Shown here: positions 7,271 to 16,250 of the stretch, piece after piece
How the letters are laid out: every line of letters begins with the position of its first letter
Position numbering within the stretch: the first letter of the stretch is position 1
Assembly (NCBI RefSeq): GCF_024054565.1
Contig: NZ_JAMXLR010000036.1
Span: 372,001-436,000, forward strand
DNA length: 64,000 bases
DNA from: Aeoliella straminimaris
GTDB lineage: Bacteria > Planctomycetota > Planctomycetia > Pirellulales > Lacipirellulaceae
Direction of reading: 5' to 3'
Translations under genes and position numbers: made by a program
Notes under the pieces: model-generated
The model's input: only the letters and a program-made list of their open reading frames with translations
Databases searched by the model: none
What the model was told of the DNA's origin: nothing

Positions 7271-8707
7271 CTACCGGCGACCCAAAATGTGCAGGTCGTC
7301 GATCAGCGAGCAACGTCGCTCGCGGGTAAAGGTAAGCGGGGTGGTCACGCCTTCGCCGGTGGGTGTGGCGATGGAGAACGACAAGTACCCTTCGCCCCCC
7401 AGGCCGAGCGACGCCATGCAGGGGCCGTTCTTCACGAACAGCGTGGTGTCGAGCGCCCGACCCATCATGGTCATGTGCCGCACATTGTTGGTATGGATGA
7501 TTGCTGTGTGGCGGAAGCCATGCTCGTAGTACTTCGCTTTGGCGATGCACTCTTCGATGTCGCGGCAGCGGACGAACGGCACGAAAGGCATCATCTGCTC
7601 TACCGGCACGAAGGGGTTCGTCTCGCTGGTCTCGCCGAACAATAGTTCAGTGCCCGCGGGCACGTCGCGGCCGGCTGCCTTGGCCAGCACGGCGGCGTCT
7701 TTGCCGATGAACTCCTTGGCCGCTACATCGTGCTTGTGCTCGCCTTCGCCCACCGAAGTAATCGCCACGGCGGTCAGCCGATCGATCTCCGCGGGTGTTA
7801 GTCGAACGGCGCCGGCACGTTCCATGGCATCCATCATCGGATCCATGGCCGCGGCGGTGCAGAAGACCTCTTTTTCGGCGATACACAGCAGGTTGTTGTC
7901 GTACGCAGCACCTTGAATGATGGCCTTCGCCGCACGGTCGTAGTCGGCCGTCTCGTCCACCACTACCGGCGGATTGCCTGGGCCGGCCACGATGGCTCGC
8001 TTGCCACTGTTCAGCGCCGCCCTGGCGACCATCGGACCGCCAGTGACGCAAATGCAGGCGATGTCGCGATGATGGAAAATGGCGTCAGCCGTCTCGAGCG
8101 TTGGCTCGGCGATCACGCAGATCAGGTTGTCGATACCCACGTCGGCGGCGATCGCTTCGTTGAAGCGACGCACGCCTTCGGCCGCGACCTTCTTACCGCT
8201 GGGATGCGGATTCACCACCAGTGTATTGCCACCGGCAATCATGCTCACGGCGTTGCCCGTAATGGTCGGCAGCGAGTGCGTGACCGGCGTGATGGCGCCA
8301 ATCACACCGAACGGGGCACGTTCGATCACCGCCAGGCCGTAGTCACCGCTGTAAACGTCTGACTTCAGGAACTCGACGCCTGGTGTTTTCTCGCCCAGCG
8401 TCTTGAGCTTTTCAATCTTGTGATCGAGTCGACCCACGCCCGTCTCGTTCATCTCCATCGTGCCGAGTTCGACACATTGGTCGATCGAGATGCGGCGAAT
8501 GTGATCGATCACGCGTTTGCGGTCTTCGATGGTCCGCCGGCTCAGTTGGTCGAACGCCTCGCTGGCCGCAGCCACCGCTTCGTCCACGCAAGTGAACACG
8601 CCGTGGCGGCCAAAGTAGCCGTTCGTGCTCGTGGCAGCCGGAATGTTGCCCACCTCGGCCAGCACTTGGGCGACCACGTTTCGCAATGTCTGTTCGTCAA
8701 GCTGCAT
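7271..8707 (-). CDS. CoA-acylating aldehyde dehydrogenase of the BMC (PduP/EutE-like)
   Basis: The 478-aa enzyme carries an N-terminal amphipathic helix (MQLDEQTLRNVVAQVLAEVG), followed by a Gly/Asn linker. That is the usual encapsulation peptide of PduP/EutE. The dehydrogenase domain includes FGVIGAITPVTHSLPT, NPHPSGKK, CVTGGPMV and the catalytic Cys in NNLLCIAEKE. It should oxidise L-lactaldehyde (or propionaldehyde-type products) with NAD and CoA to the acyl-CoA used by PduL. It is the core oxidising enzyme of the organelle. Confidence 0.95.
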   Translation of the reverse strand: MQLDEQTLRNVVAQVLAEVGNIPAATSTNGYFGRHGVFTCVDEAVAAASEAFDQLSRRTIEDRKRVIDHIRRISIDQCVELGTMEMNETGVGRLDHKIEKLKTLGEKTPGVEFLKSDVYSGDYGLAVIERAPFGVIGAITPVTHSLPTITGNAVSMIAGGNTLVVNPHPSGKKVAAEGVRRFNEAIAADVGIDNLICVIAEPTLETADAIFHHRDIACICVTGGPMVARAALNSGKRAIVAGPGNPPVVVDETADYDRAAKAIIQGAAYDNNLLCIAEKEVFCTAAAMDPMMDAMERAGAVRLTPAEIDRLTAVAITSVGEGEHKHDVAAKEFIGKDAAVLAKAAGRDVPAGTELLFGETSETNPFVPVEQMMPFVPFVRCRDIEECIAKAKYYEHGFRHTAIIHTNNVRHMTMMGRALDTTLFVKNGPCMASLGLGGEGYLSFSIATPTGEGVTTPLTFTRERRCSLIDDLHILGRR

Positions 8708-8804
8708 GATATTTAGAAGGGTCAGGAGTCAGGATTCGGGGGTCAGGGAGCGTGTCGGCTGAAACGCAAACCATGGCTTGCGGCCTCTCGCCACTCGTCA
8801 CCAT

Positions 8805-9113
8805 CTAACTCTGGTCGAAGACAGTCGACTGCTCGACGACCACGCGGTCGACGATGCCAATCACCACCGTGTCGATTGGCAGGTTCTTCGTCTCGGGCGT
8901 GAGCCGGGCGCTGGAGCCTTGCGTGATGAGCACCATGTCGCCTTCGCCGACGCCCAGGGTGTCGACCGCCACGAACGTGCGGCCGGCGCTTACCAGTTCG
9001 GTTCGCTTCTTGGCGTCGACGCGGTATGGCTCGACCATCAGCAATTTGTGGCCTCGCAACGTGTCGACTTTCTGCGTCGACACTAGCGATCCAATGACCT
9101 TTGCGAGAAACAT
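8805..9113 (-). CDS. BMC-P pentameric shell vertex protein (EutN/CcmL family)
   Basis: The 102-aa protein is the most canonical of the three pentamer proteins here. It has MFLAKVIGSLVSTQKVDTLRG, KLLMVEPYRVD, FVAVDTLGVGEGDMVLIT and the closing strand VVIGIVDRVVVE. It caps shell vertices. It lies between acetate kinase and the aldehyde dehydrogenase. The 97-base gap to the dehydrogenase holds a GTCAGG-rich short repeat (about 8718-8747). Confidence 0.95.
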   Translation of the reverse strand: MFLAKVIGSLVSTQKVDTLRGHKLLMVEPYRVDAKKRTELVSAGRTFVAVDTLGVGEGDMVLITQGSSARLTPETKNLPIDTVVIGIVDRVVVEQSTVFDQS

Positions 9114-9140
9114 CTTCGTCGCCTCTAGTGGATTAGTTAC

Positions 9141-10328
9141 TTACGATTGCTCGAGCAGGTCGCGGGTCTGGCGTGCCACCACTAGTTCCTCGTTGGTCGG
9201 CACAATCCAAATTTGCGTCTTGCTCTCGGCGGCGTGGATCGCTCCTTCGCCTGTTGCCGCCGCGTTCTTTTCTTCGTCCAGCACGATGCCTAGTTCACTC
9301 AGTCCACTGCAAATGGCACTGCGAATCCGGGTGCCGTTCTCGCCAATGCCACCGGCAAAGGCCAGCACGTCCACACCGCCCAGCTCCACCAGGTACGCAC
9401 CGAGGTAGTGCCGCACGCTGGTAGTGAACACGTCCAGGGCGAGTTTCGCTCGCTCGTCGCCCGCGTCGGCCGCTGTCGCCAGGTCGCGAACGTCGCCACT
9501 GGTGCCCGAGAGGCCTTTCAGACCGCACTGGCTGGCCAGCAACCCCAAGGCTCCTTCGAGCGTCGTACCGGTTCGCTCCATCAATAGTGGCAACGCGAAC
9601 GGATCGAAGTCGCCCGCCCGGTTGTTTTGCGGCGGCCCCGACTGCGGGCTCATGCCCATCGAGGTTGCCACACTTTCTCCATTGCGGATGGCACACACGC
9701 TGCTCGAACCACCAAGGTGGCACGAGATAACGCGCTGCTCCGTGTTGCCAGTCAGCTCGGCCGTGCGACCTGCCACGTAGCGATGGCTCGCCCCGTGAAA
9801 GCCCCACCGCTTGATGCCGAACTCTTCGGCCCACTCGGTCGGTATCGCGTAATGCTTCAGCCGCGGCGGTATCGTTTCGTGGAAACCCGTCTCGAACGCC
9901 GCCACCAACGGAATGTGAGGCAGTGCTTCTTGCAGTTGCCGCATCGCCGCGGTGTAGGGCGGGTTGTGAGCCGGCGCCACCGTGGCCATTTCTTCCATGG
10001 CCGCCAGCACGTCCGAGTCCACACGGCGGACACCTCGGGCACGGCCGCCATGTACCGCCTTGAAGCCAATGGCACTCACTTCGTCGGCCGAGGCCAGGCA
10101 CCCTTCACTCGGGTCGGTGAGCTGTGCGAGGCACTGCTCGACCGCCGCGGCATGATTGGGAGCCTCGATGGTGATTTCGCGTCGCGAGTCGCCGATTTCT
10201 ACGAAGGCCGAACTCTGCTCCGCGCCGATGCGTTCCACACCGCCACGAGCCAGTTGGCGCTCGCCGTCCATGTCGAACAAGCGGTACTTGAAGCTGGTGG
10301 AGCCCAAGTTCGCAATGAGTACCTTCAT
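9141..10328 (-). CDS. ackA: Acetate/propionate-type kinase of the BMC locus
   Basis: The 395-aa protein has the ASKHA-fold acetate kinase signatures: MKVLIANLGSTSFKYRLFD at the N-terminus, RWGFHGASHRYVAGR, ISCHLGGSSSVCAI for phosphate binding and LAFAGGIGENG near the C-terminus. It should convert the acyl-phosphate made by PduL to the free acid and ATP, so that the pathway yields ATP. Placement directly between the BMC-H and BMC-P genes ties it to this organelle; the true substrate may be lactyl- or acetyl-phosphate. Confidence 0.92.
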   Translation of the reverse strand: MKVLIANLGSTSFKYRLFDMDGERQLARGGVERIGAEQSSAFVEIGDSRREITIEAPNHAAAVEQCLAQLTDPSEGCLASADEVSAIGFKAVHGGRARGVRRVDSDVLAAMEEMATVAPAHNPPYTAAMRQLQEALPHIPLVAAFETGFHETIPPRLKHYAIPTEWAEEFGIKRWGFHGASHRYVAGRTAELTGNTEQRVISCHLGGSSSVCAIRNGESVATSMGMSPQSGPPQNNRAGDFDPFALPLLMERTGTTLEGALGLLASQCGLKGLSGTSGDVRDLATAADAGDERAKLALDVFTTSVRHYLGAYLVELGGVDVLAFAGGIGENGTRIRSAICSGLSELGIVLDEEKNAAATGEGAIHAAESKTQIWIVPTNEELVVARQTRDLLEQS

Positions 10329-10367
10329 GGTTCTCGCGCCTTCAGTTACGAGTAGGCTGGTTCCCTC

Positions 10368-10637
10368 TTACTTGAAGTAAGCAGAGATAACACCATCCGA
10401 CGGACGCGCGATGATGTGGCTGGACAGCAGCTCGCCAACCTGGCTGGCTGCAGCAGCACCGGCTTCGACGGCGGCGCGAACGCTACCGACATCGCCGCTC
10501 ACCACGGTGGTCACCAGGCCACCGCCCAGGTCGACGCGTTTTTCCACCTTGACGTTGGCCGCCTTGGCCATCGCGTCGGTTGCTTCCACCAACGGCACCA
10601 GGCCCTTTGTTTCAATAAGTCCGATTGCTTGTTGCAT
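10368..10637 (-). CDS. BMC-H hexameric shell protein
   Basis: The 89-aa single BMC domain (PF00936 type) starts [29 protein letters not shown] and continues with GGGLVTTVVSGDVGSVRAAVEAG and the terminal VGELLSSHIIARPSDGV. It should form the hexagonal tiles of the shell. The ATG at 10637 is preferred over one five codons upstream because the BMC domain begins there. It is 44 bases downstream of the other BMC-H gene and very similar to it in the first strand and helix. Confidence 0.96.
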   Translation of the reverse strand: MQQAIGLIETKGLVPLVEATDAMAKAANVKVEKRVDLGGGLVTTVVSGDVGSVRAAVEAGAAAASQVGELLSSHIIARPSDGVISAYFK

Positions 10638-10680
10638 CGTAAGACCTTTCAATCAGTTGTGTTGGATTCTAAAGTTGGCT

Positions 10681-10974
10681 CTAGCTCTTGGGGGCGGCCT
10701 TTTTCATGACCGTCTCGACGTCTTCGTGCGGGCGGGGAATCACTTGCACGCTGACCACTTCGCCCACGCGACCTGCGGCCGTTGCGCCGGCATCGGTTGC
10801 TGCCTTCACGGCAGCCACATCGCCCGTCACAAAAACGGCGGCCAGGCCTGCGCCGACCTTGTCCCACGATTGGAACGTTACGTTCGCTGCCTTGAGCATT
10901 GCATCGGTTGCCTCGACCAGCGGCACGAAGCCTTTGGTCTCGATCATGCCGAGTGCTTCCACTGTCTTTGCCAT
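10681..10974 (-). CDS. BMC-H hexameric shell protein
   Basis: The 97-aa BMC-domain protein reads [34 protein letters not shown] and then [24 protein letters not shown], with [18 protein letters not shown] and a short Lys-rich tail. It is a hexamer-forming shell tile, paralogous to the gene at 10368-10637. No trimer-forming BMC-T gene is present, so the facets would be built from these two proteins alone. Confidence 0.96.
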   Translation of the reverse strand: MAKTVEALGMIETKGFVPLVEATDAMLKAANVTFQSWDKVGAGLAAVFVTGDVAAVKAATDAGATAAGRVGEVVSVQVIPRPHEDVETVMKKAAPKS

Positions 10975-11068
10975 CGTTTGTTGTCCTCGTTGTAAAACAG
11001 AAAACTACGTTTGCTCCATCACCATTCGCCGACCCTACACTGGTCGGCGCTATTCATCACAGGGCCGA

Positions 11069-11776
11069 TCAATGCGACTTGCACTGGCACGGCTCTTGTT
11101 TCTCCAGCACAACGCTGGCCGCCTTGTCGAGGTTGGCAGCGTTGCCTTCGTCGGTGTCGATGTGTACCTCGAGCTTGCTGGTGTCGTCGGCACGTACCAG
11201 CAGGTTTTCGAGCACCATCGAGCAGCTCGACTCGATCCGCAGATTCATGCGGTCGCCATTCTTCACGCCGTAGAACTCGGCGTCGCGATTATTCATGTGA
11301 ACGTGCCGCTCGGCACGAATGACCCCCTCGGGCAGTTCAACCACGCCGGCGGGGCCTACTAGAACGCAACCTGGCGTGCCTTCGATCTTGCCACTGGGAC
11401 GAACGGGCAGATCGATGCCTAGCGATATACCGTCGGTAAAGGCCAACTCCACCTGGCTGAACGAACGAGTGGGGCCCAGCACTCGGACGCTCGGCAGCAT
11501 TCGTCGCCGGGGACCTACCGCCATCACGGTCTCTTCCGCGGCATAGAATCCGTCCTGATACAGATCTTTGGCGGGGGTCAGCGTGTGGCCGGGGCCAAAC
11601 AACGTTTCAACATGTTCGTCCGTCAGGTGAACGTGCCGGGCCGATACGCTCACCACGAGCTTTGGCTCGACGGACAGTGCCGATTGTCGATTGTTGCTCG
11701 GGAACGAGAATTGTCGTTGGACAATCTCGCGAACGATGCGTTCGACGTCGCTACGATTCAAAGTTGCTGCGGTCAT
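11069..11776 (-). CDS. pduL: PduL-type phosphotransacylase
   Basis: The 235-aa protein has two copies of the PduL core. The zinc-binding His clusters SARHVHL (about residues 45-51) and ERHVHM (about 150-155) are both present, along with [16 protein letters not shown] and VRVLGPTR. The first 25 residues ([19 protein letters not shown]) form an amphipathic helix like the encapsulation peptide of BMC-linked PduL. It converts acyl-CoA and phosphate to acyl-phosphate and recycles CoA within the lumen. The start at 11776 is chosen because it lies just past the regulator stop and begins the peptide; the ORF also opens at 11839. Confidence 0.94.
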   Translation of the reverse strand: MTAATLNRSDVERIVREIVQRQFSFPSNNRQSALSVEPKLVVSVSARHVHLTDEHVETLFGPGHTLTPAKDLYQDGFYAAEETVMAVGPRRRMLPSVRVLGPTRSFSQVELAFTDGISLGIDLPVRPSGKIEGTPGCVLVGPAGVVELPEGVIRAERHVHMNNRDAEFYGVKNGDRMNLRIESSCSMVLENLLVRADDTSKLEVHIDTDEGNAANLDKAASVVLEKQEPCQCKSH

Positions 11777-11789
11777 CGACGTTTCATCT

Positions 11790-12611
11790 TCAAAGGGGAG
11801 ATTCACTAAGCGACGTGGCGACATCGCCCGGTTGGCCATGCTGGTCGGCGGGCAATTCGTCGGCCAGCGACAATTCGAGGCCAGCCTTGACTACTACCTC
11901 TTGCCACGTCTTGTCGAGCTGACTGTCGACCACGACGTGGTGGATATCGTTCAAATCGCAAACCTTCGCGATGCTCTGGTGGCCAAACTTTGTGCTGTCG
12001 GCAACCAGGACTACCCGATCTGCAGCGCGGATCATGGCTTGTTGGGTGCTGGCGATCATGTGGTTGCTGTTGTACAGCCCTGTTTCGTTCACCCCTGCGG
12101 CGCTAATCACCGCGGTGCGAACTCGCAGTGAGCCCAGCATCTGTTCGGCATAGGTTCCGACCAACACGCCTGCCGAGCTTTGAAGGTTGCCGCCCACCAG
12201 CATGACGTCGATCTCCGAACGTGAACTGAACAGGTTGGCTACCGGCAGCGAGTTGGTCACTACGTGCATGGCACGCCCAGCAATCAGTCGGGCTAGTTCA
12301 TAAGTGGTGCTGCCGCCATCGAGCAGCAAAGTATCGATGTTCGTTACCAGGTTGGCCGCTACGCGAGCGATCGCCCGCTTCTTGCTCCACTCCGCCTCTT
12401 GGCGGTTCTTGAAGTGGGACAAGTGCGGTGAAGGTCCCGCGTAAAATGCTCCGCCATGGGTGCGGCGGGCCATCCCGGAACGCTCCAGGTGGGCCAAGTC
12501 GCGACGGACAGTCGACTCCGAGACGTTGAGCGTCTCGGCGAGGTCGGGCAGAGACGCAAACCCTTGCCGGCGAACGATTTCGAGTAGACGTTTCCTGCGT
12601 TCGCTGACCAT
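11790..12611 (-). CDS. DeoR-family transcriptional regulator of the BMC operon
   Basis: The 273-aa repressor has a DeoR winged-helix N-terminus ([40 protein letters not shown]) and the GGA motif RRTHGGAF. The sugar-phosphate-sensing DeoRC domain follows, with [21 protein letters not shown] and DSTKFG. It is the first gene of the minus-strand operon, 14 bases before pduL, and should sense a pathway sugar phosphate. Related regulators accompany planctomycete BMC loci. The last about 30 residues are disordered. Confidence 0.93.
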   Translation of the reverse strand: MVSERRKRLLEIVRRQGFASLPDLAETLNVSESTVRRDLAHLERSGMARRTHGGAFYAGPSPHLSHFKNRQEAEWSKKRAIARVAANLVTNIDTLLLDGGSTTYELARLIAGRAMHVVTNSLPVANLFSSRSEIDVMLVGGNLQSSAGVLVGTYAEQMLGSLRVRTAVISAAGVNETGLYNSNHMIASTQQAMIRAADRVVLVADSTKFGHQSIAKVCDLNDIHHVVVDSQLDKTWQEVVVKAGLELSLADELPADQHGQPGDVATSLSESPL

Positions 12612-12661
12612 CTATCCGTCCGGGCGGCTCAACCTGACTATCAAACGCCACCATTATGCGC

Positions 12662-12860
12662 CATTTGTGAAAGATATCAAGCGTCTCGGTGGAAGAAAAT
12701 TGTCAGTGTAGTGTGGGTAATGTGGCGTTGAGTGGTGGATTTGAGAGCAGGAGGCGATGAAAAGCGGCGTATAGGGGGTATATAGCGGTGGATCAGCCAG
12801 ATTTTGTGTCCAGAATCGACCGATGACTGTGCGCGGTTTGTGAAGAATGTGAAAGAAATC
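12662..12860 (-). promoter_or_regulatory. Candidate promoter/operator region of the BMC operon
   Basis: This lies in the only long gap upstream of the operon (12612-12890). On the minus strand it carries TTTCTTTCACATTCTTCACA (about 12837-12858) and a second TATCTTTCACAAA (about 12661-12673). Repeated CTTTCACA-like units are typical of some DeoR-family operators (AgaR type). No clear -10/-35 pair can be fixed by eye. Assignment is inference. Confidence 0.3.
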
Positions 12861-12890
12861 TTCCACATGCTGGAAGGCCAGTTGGGCGGC

Positions 12891-15035
12891 TCAGTCCAAG
12901 GTGCGGTATGCCGCGTTCCGCAAGGCGTGGATGGTCACTCCGAGCACTGCGAGTAGCAGGGCGGTTGGCTCCGGCACCGCGGCGGGGACGGCGGTCGTGG
13001 CGGAAGTGGTGCCGAAGTGCGATCTCCAGATGGCGTAGTCCGCCGCATCTACCTGGCCATTGGCGTTGCCGTCGGCCTGAGTGCCGGCCAGTACCTGTCG
13101 GCCGAGTTGATTCCTCCACAGAGTGTAGTCGGCCAGGTCGACGACGCCATCCAAGTTGAAGTCGCCCGCCACGCTATCGGTGACGACGGCAATGCTCAGG
13201 TTGTCGACTTCGGCCGTAACCGAGGCCATGGGAGCCAGGCCGCTGCCGGTCAGCACGTGCAGACCGAGGTATCGCTCGAGTTGCGAAAGCGTGACGCGTT
13301 CGTTCAAGAGCAGGGTGTCGCCGTTGATGGCAACGGTCATCTCAGGCACGGCCCGCGTTTCGTCCACCAGCACTTGAATGAAGTAGTCCGGGCCCGCGGC
13401 GATGCCCTGGCGGACAACTTCGCCACTGGAGTTTCCTCCCCCCTCGACGATGCGATAGAAGTTGTTGCTGGTAGCCAGCAGAGTCAGGTCGGCGTCGTCG
13501 GAGAGAGGTTCGCCGGTCGGCCAGGCATCGCTCAACGTTAGCGCAAAGGCGGCGTCGAAGCTCGAGGTGCTCGCGCCCAGATGCACGTTGAGCGATAGGA
13601 GCCATCGCTCACCACTGACCTGGGGGCCGAAGTTGCGCAGAGCGAGGGCGCTCGGCGAATCGGCGTCGGTGGTTCCTTGCACGCCACGAAGCGTTAGAGT
13701 TCCGTTGGCGATCTCTACGGTCGGAGTGCCGGCCGGAGTAAGGCCAGCGTCGTACTGGTAATGTGTGTCGACTTGTCCGCCGCCCTGGCGTTCAGGGGAG
13801 TCGACATCGGCGTTCAAATTGCCATCGCTGTTAAACGAATCGCGGAACACCATTGGTGTTGAGGGGGGAGTTATCTGATTGGCTTGTAGGTTGAGTTCGT
13901 AGAACTGATTGAAGTTCTGTGCCCCACGAACTTCGACGTAGTAGGTCCCTGGCGAAGGCAGGTTAAAGCCCCCAATCCGCTCCGCGGCTCCGATGCCGGC
14001 AGAGTCGACGGTCGCCAGCGGGGTCTGTGCGTCGCTTGCCAGTAATCGAAACCGAAGGTCGCTCATCGCGGCGGCTTCGAGCGACTGCTGCGAAAGTCCT
14101 TCGGGCGTGTAATTATAGGTCGGCCCGCGGGGCGTAAGCGAAGTGGTCACCTCGCTGGCCAGTGGAATTTCAAAGCGGTAATAGTCAACGTCGCTTGCCC
14201 CATCGATGGTAACGAAGTCGGATTGTTCTGTGGCGATGTGCAAATCGTCCGCATCGCCTCCAACGATAATCGCCTCGCTGGAATGCAGTGTTCCCAGGGT
14301 CGTTGCGTTTGCAGGCAGGTCGTTTCCGCCGAACTTCTCGAACTTATCGCCATACAAACGTGTGAGCGCGTACAGGTCGTCGAGCTGTGGCCCCTGCAGC
14401 GGATAGCTGGTAGTGGTCATCAGCGGTGTGGAGCCCGCCACCGACACGTGCAGCAGTCCGAGCGAGTGTCCAAGTTCGTGTTGAAAGACGCTCCCCAGTA
14501 GTGTTGGGTTGTCGAATGTCGTGTTGTTAGTGTCAAGCAGGACGTCGCCCCCAAGAGAGGGGCGTTGCGCTTCGCCGAGTTGACCAGATTGCAGGAGATC
14601 GAAACCAGCTACGCGAATATCGGCCTCCCCGGCGCCGGCTGCATCCGTGCCCCACGCGCCGCCGTTGTCGGAGATATAGTCGAATTCAAGGCCTGTCTTC
14701 GCGGCGATGGTGTCGAATTGCGTCTCGAGAATTCCGAACCAAGGTCGTTGCGTATAGTCGTTGCCGGCTGCTGCCCCGTAGAGGCCGTCCAGGTAGGCGA
14801 CCAAGTTGCTCTGCGTGTCGTCAACGTGCAGGCCGTCGTCGACAATGCTCCATCGCAGCGTGGTGGCGTCGCCTTGCGAAAGTGGCGAGCCATCGGCTGC
14901 TGTGGCCGCCCAGCGATAAATATCCTGGAAGTTCGCCGCGCATGACCAGTGCCCACCCAGCATGGCGAATACCACGATAGGGCATGTCGCAAGCAGGCGG
15001 TGGCAACGGGGCGATGGAAGGGCGGGGCGATTCAT
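12891..15035 (-). CDS. Secreted matrixin-like (M10) metalloprotease with dockerin-like segment and PEP-CTERM anchor
   Basis: With the ATG at 15035 the product has 714 residues and a signal peptide (ATCPIVVFAMLGGHWSCAA). The zinc motif HELGHSLGLLH lies at about residues 186-196 with a Met-turn-like LMTTT after it, which is the matrixin/metzincin pattern. Later regions resemble secreted beta-sandwich modules (TYYVEVRGAQNFNQFYELNL). Near the C-terminus DFNLDGVVDLADYTLWRNQLG and a second DAADYAIWRSHFG form a dockerin-like calcium pair, followed by VPEPTALLLAVLGVTIHAL, a PEP-CTERM sorting signal. It probably degrades extracellular protein at the cell surface. It ends 280 bases before the BMC regulator. 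Confidence 0.85.
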   Translation of the reverse strand: MNRPALPSPRCHRLLATCPIVVFAMLGGHWSCAANFQDIYRWAATAADGSPLSQGDATTLRWSIVDDGLHVDDTQSNLVAYLDGLYGAAAGNDYTQRPWFGILETQFDTIAAKTGLEFDYISDNGGAWGTDAAGAGEADIRVAGFDLLQSGQLGEAQRPSLGGDVLLDTNNTTFDNPTLLGSVFQHELGHSLGLLHVSVAGSTPLMTTTSYPLQGPQLDDLYALTRLYGDKFEKFGGNDLPANATTLGTLHSSEAIIVGGDADDLHIATEQSDFVTIDGASDVDYYRFEIPLASEVTTSLTPRGPTYNYTPEGLSQQSLEAAAMSDLRFRLLASDAQTPLATVDSAGIGAAERIGGFNLPSPGTYYVEVRGAQNFNQFYELNLQANQITPPSTPMVFRDSFNSDGNLNADVDSPERQGGGQVDTHYQYDAGLTPAGTPTVEIANGTLTLRGVQGTTDADSPSALALRNFGPQVSGERWLLSLNVHLGASTSSFDAAFALTLSDAWPTGEPLSDDADLTLLATSNNFYRIVEGGGNSSGEVVRQGIAAGPDYFIQVLVDETRAVPEMTVAINGDTLLLNERVTLSQLERYLGLHVLTGSGLAPMASVTAEVDNLSIAVVTDSVAGDFNLDGVVDLADYTLWRNQLGRQVLAGTQADGNANGQVDAADYAIWRSHFGTTSATTAVPAAVPEPTALLLAVLGVTIHALRNAAYRTLD

Positions 15036-15140
15036 GCGGGGCGGCGGATAACAACGAAGGGAAGTCTTTAGTATAACTAGAAGCTGCAAATCCTCACTGG
15101 AATTGGGCACCTGGAAAACATCCACTAAGGAGCGAGCAGT

Positions 15141-16181
15141 ATGCTACGGATTGGGATCGCCGGCCTGGGATTCATGGGCATGGTCCACTATTTGAATTAC
15201 CAACGCGTCCGGGGCGTCAAAGTGGCGGCCATCGCCACGCCAGAACCCGAACGGCGGGCGGGCGATTGGCGGAAAATTAAGGGCAATTTTGGCCCTCCAG
15301 GCGAGCGGATGGACCTTTCGGGCGTCGAAACGTTCGCCACGGTGGACGAAATGATCGACAACGCCGACATCGATGCGGTCGACATCACTTTGCCCCCCTC
15401 GCTGCATATGTCGGCGGCCATCCGGGCGCTGGAGGCGGGCAAGCAGGTTTTCTGCGAGAAGCCGATCGCGATGACCACTTCCGACGGCAAGAAGATCGTG
15501 AAAGCGGCCACTAAAGCTGGCTGCCCGCTGCTGGTGGGCCATGTGCTGCCGTTCTTTCCGGAGTATGCCTGGGCGCTGAAGGCCATCCGCAGTGGCAAGT
15601 ACGGCCAGGTGCTTGGCGGTTCGTTCCGACGAGTCATTTCCGATCCCACCTGGCTGAAGAACTATTGGACCGCGGATCAGGTGGGCGGACCGATGTTGGA
15701 TCTTCATGTTCACGATGCGCACTTCATCCGACTCGTGTTCGGCAAGCCAAGTTCGCTATCGTCGATTGGTCGAATGCATGAAGGACTGCCGGAATTCTGG
15801 CACACGCAGTTTCAGTTCGAATCGGGAGTTACGGTAGAAGCGACCAGTGGCACCATCGATCAGCAGGGCCGATCCTTCGATCATGGCTTCGAGATCCATT
15901 TGGAAGATGCAACCTTGGTGTTTGAGTTTGCCGTGCTGGGCGATACTGGGCGCTATCTATGTCCTCCCACGCTGCTTACCAGCACAGGTCGGGCTAAAGA
16001 GGCCAAGCTCAGTGGCGGTGACCCCATGGACGCGTTTGCTGCGGAGCTGAAAGAAGTGACGCGGTGCTTTTCGTCCGGTGAGCCGAGCGACATTCTGGGG
16101 GCCGACCTTGCGCTGGATGCGGTAGAAATGTGCCACGCACAGTCAAAGAGTCTGGCCAGCGGGCGTGCAGTCAGACTATAG
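15141..16181 (+). CDS. Gfo/Idh/MocA family oxidoreductase
   Basis: The 346-aa protein begins with a Rossmann motif (MLRIGIAGLGFMGMVHYLNY) and has the family signature EKPIAMTTSDGKKIV at about residues 108-122. The C-terminal domain has DLHVHDAHFIRLVFG, with the conserved D/H pair. It should be a cytosolic NAD(P)-dependent dehydrogenase acting on a sugar or inositol-like compound; the substrate is not predictable. It diverges from the matrixin gene and is followed 69 bases later by the antiporter. Confidence 0.92.
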   Translation: MLRIGIAGLGFMGMVHYLNYQRVRGVKVAAIATPEPERRAGDWRKIKGNFGPPGERMDLSGVETFATVDEMIDNADIDAVDITLPPSLHMSAAIRALEAGKQVFCEKPIAMTTSDGKKIVKAATKAGCPLLVGHVLPFFPEYAWALKAIRSGKYGQVLGGSFRRVISDPTWLKNYWTADQVGGPMLDLHVHDAHFIRLVFGKPSSLSSIGRMHEGLPEFWHTQFQFESGVTVEATSGTIDQQGRSFDHGFEIHLEDATLVFEFAVLGDTGRYLCPPTLLTSTGRAKEAKLSGGDPMDAFAAELKEVTRCFSSGEPSDILGADLALDAVEMCHAQSKSLASGRAVRL

Positions 16182-16250
16182 TGGGGCTGCCACCTTCCCC
16201 ATCGAGCCCTGCACGAATCGAAAAACCTGCCTGATCGGGCGAAACTGTTC

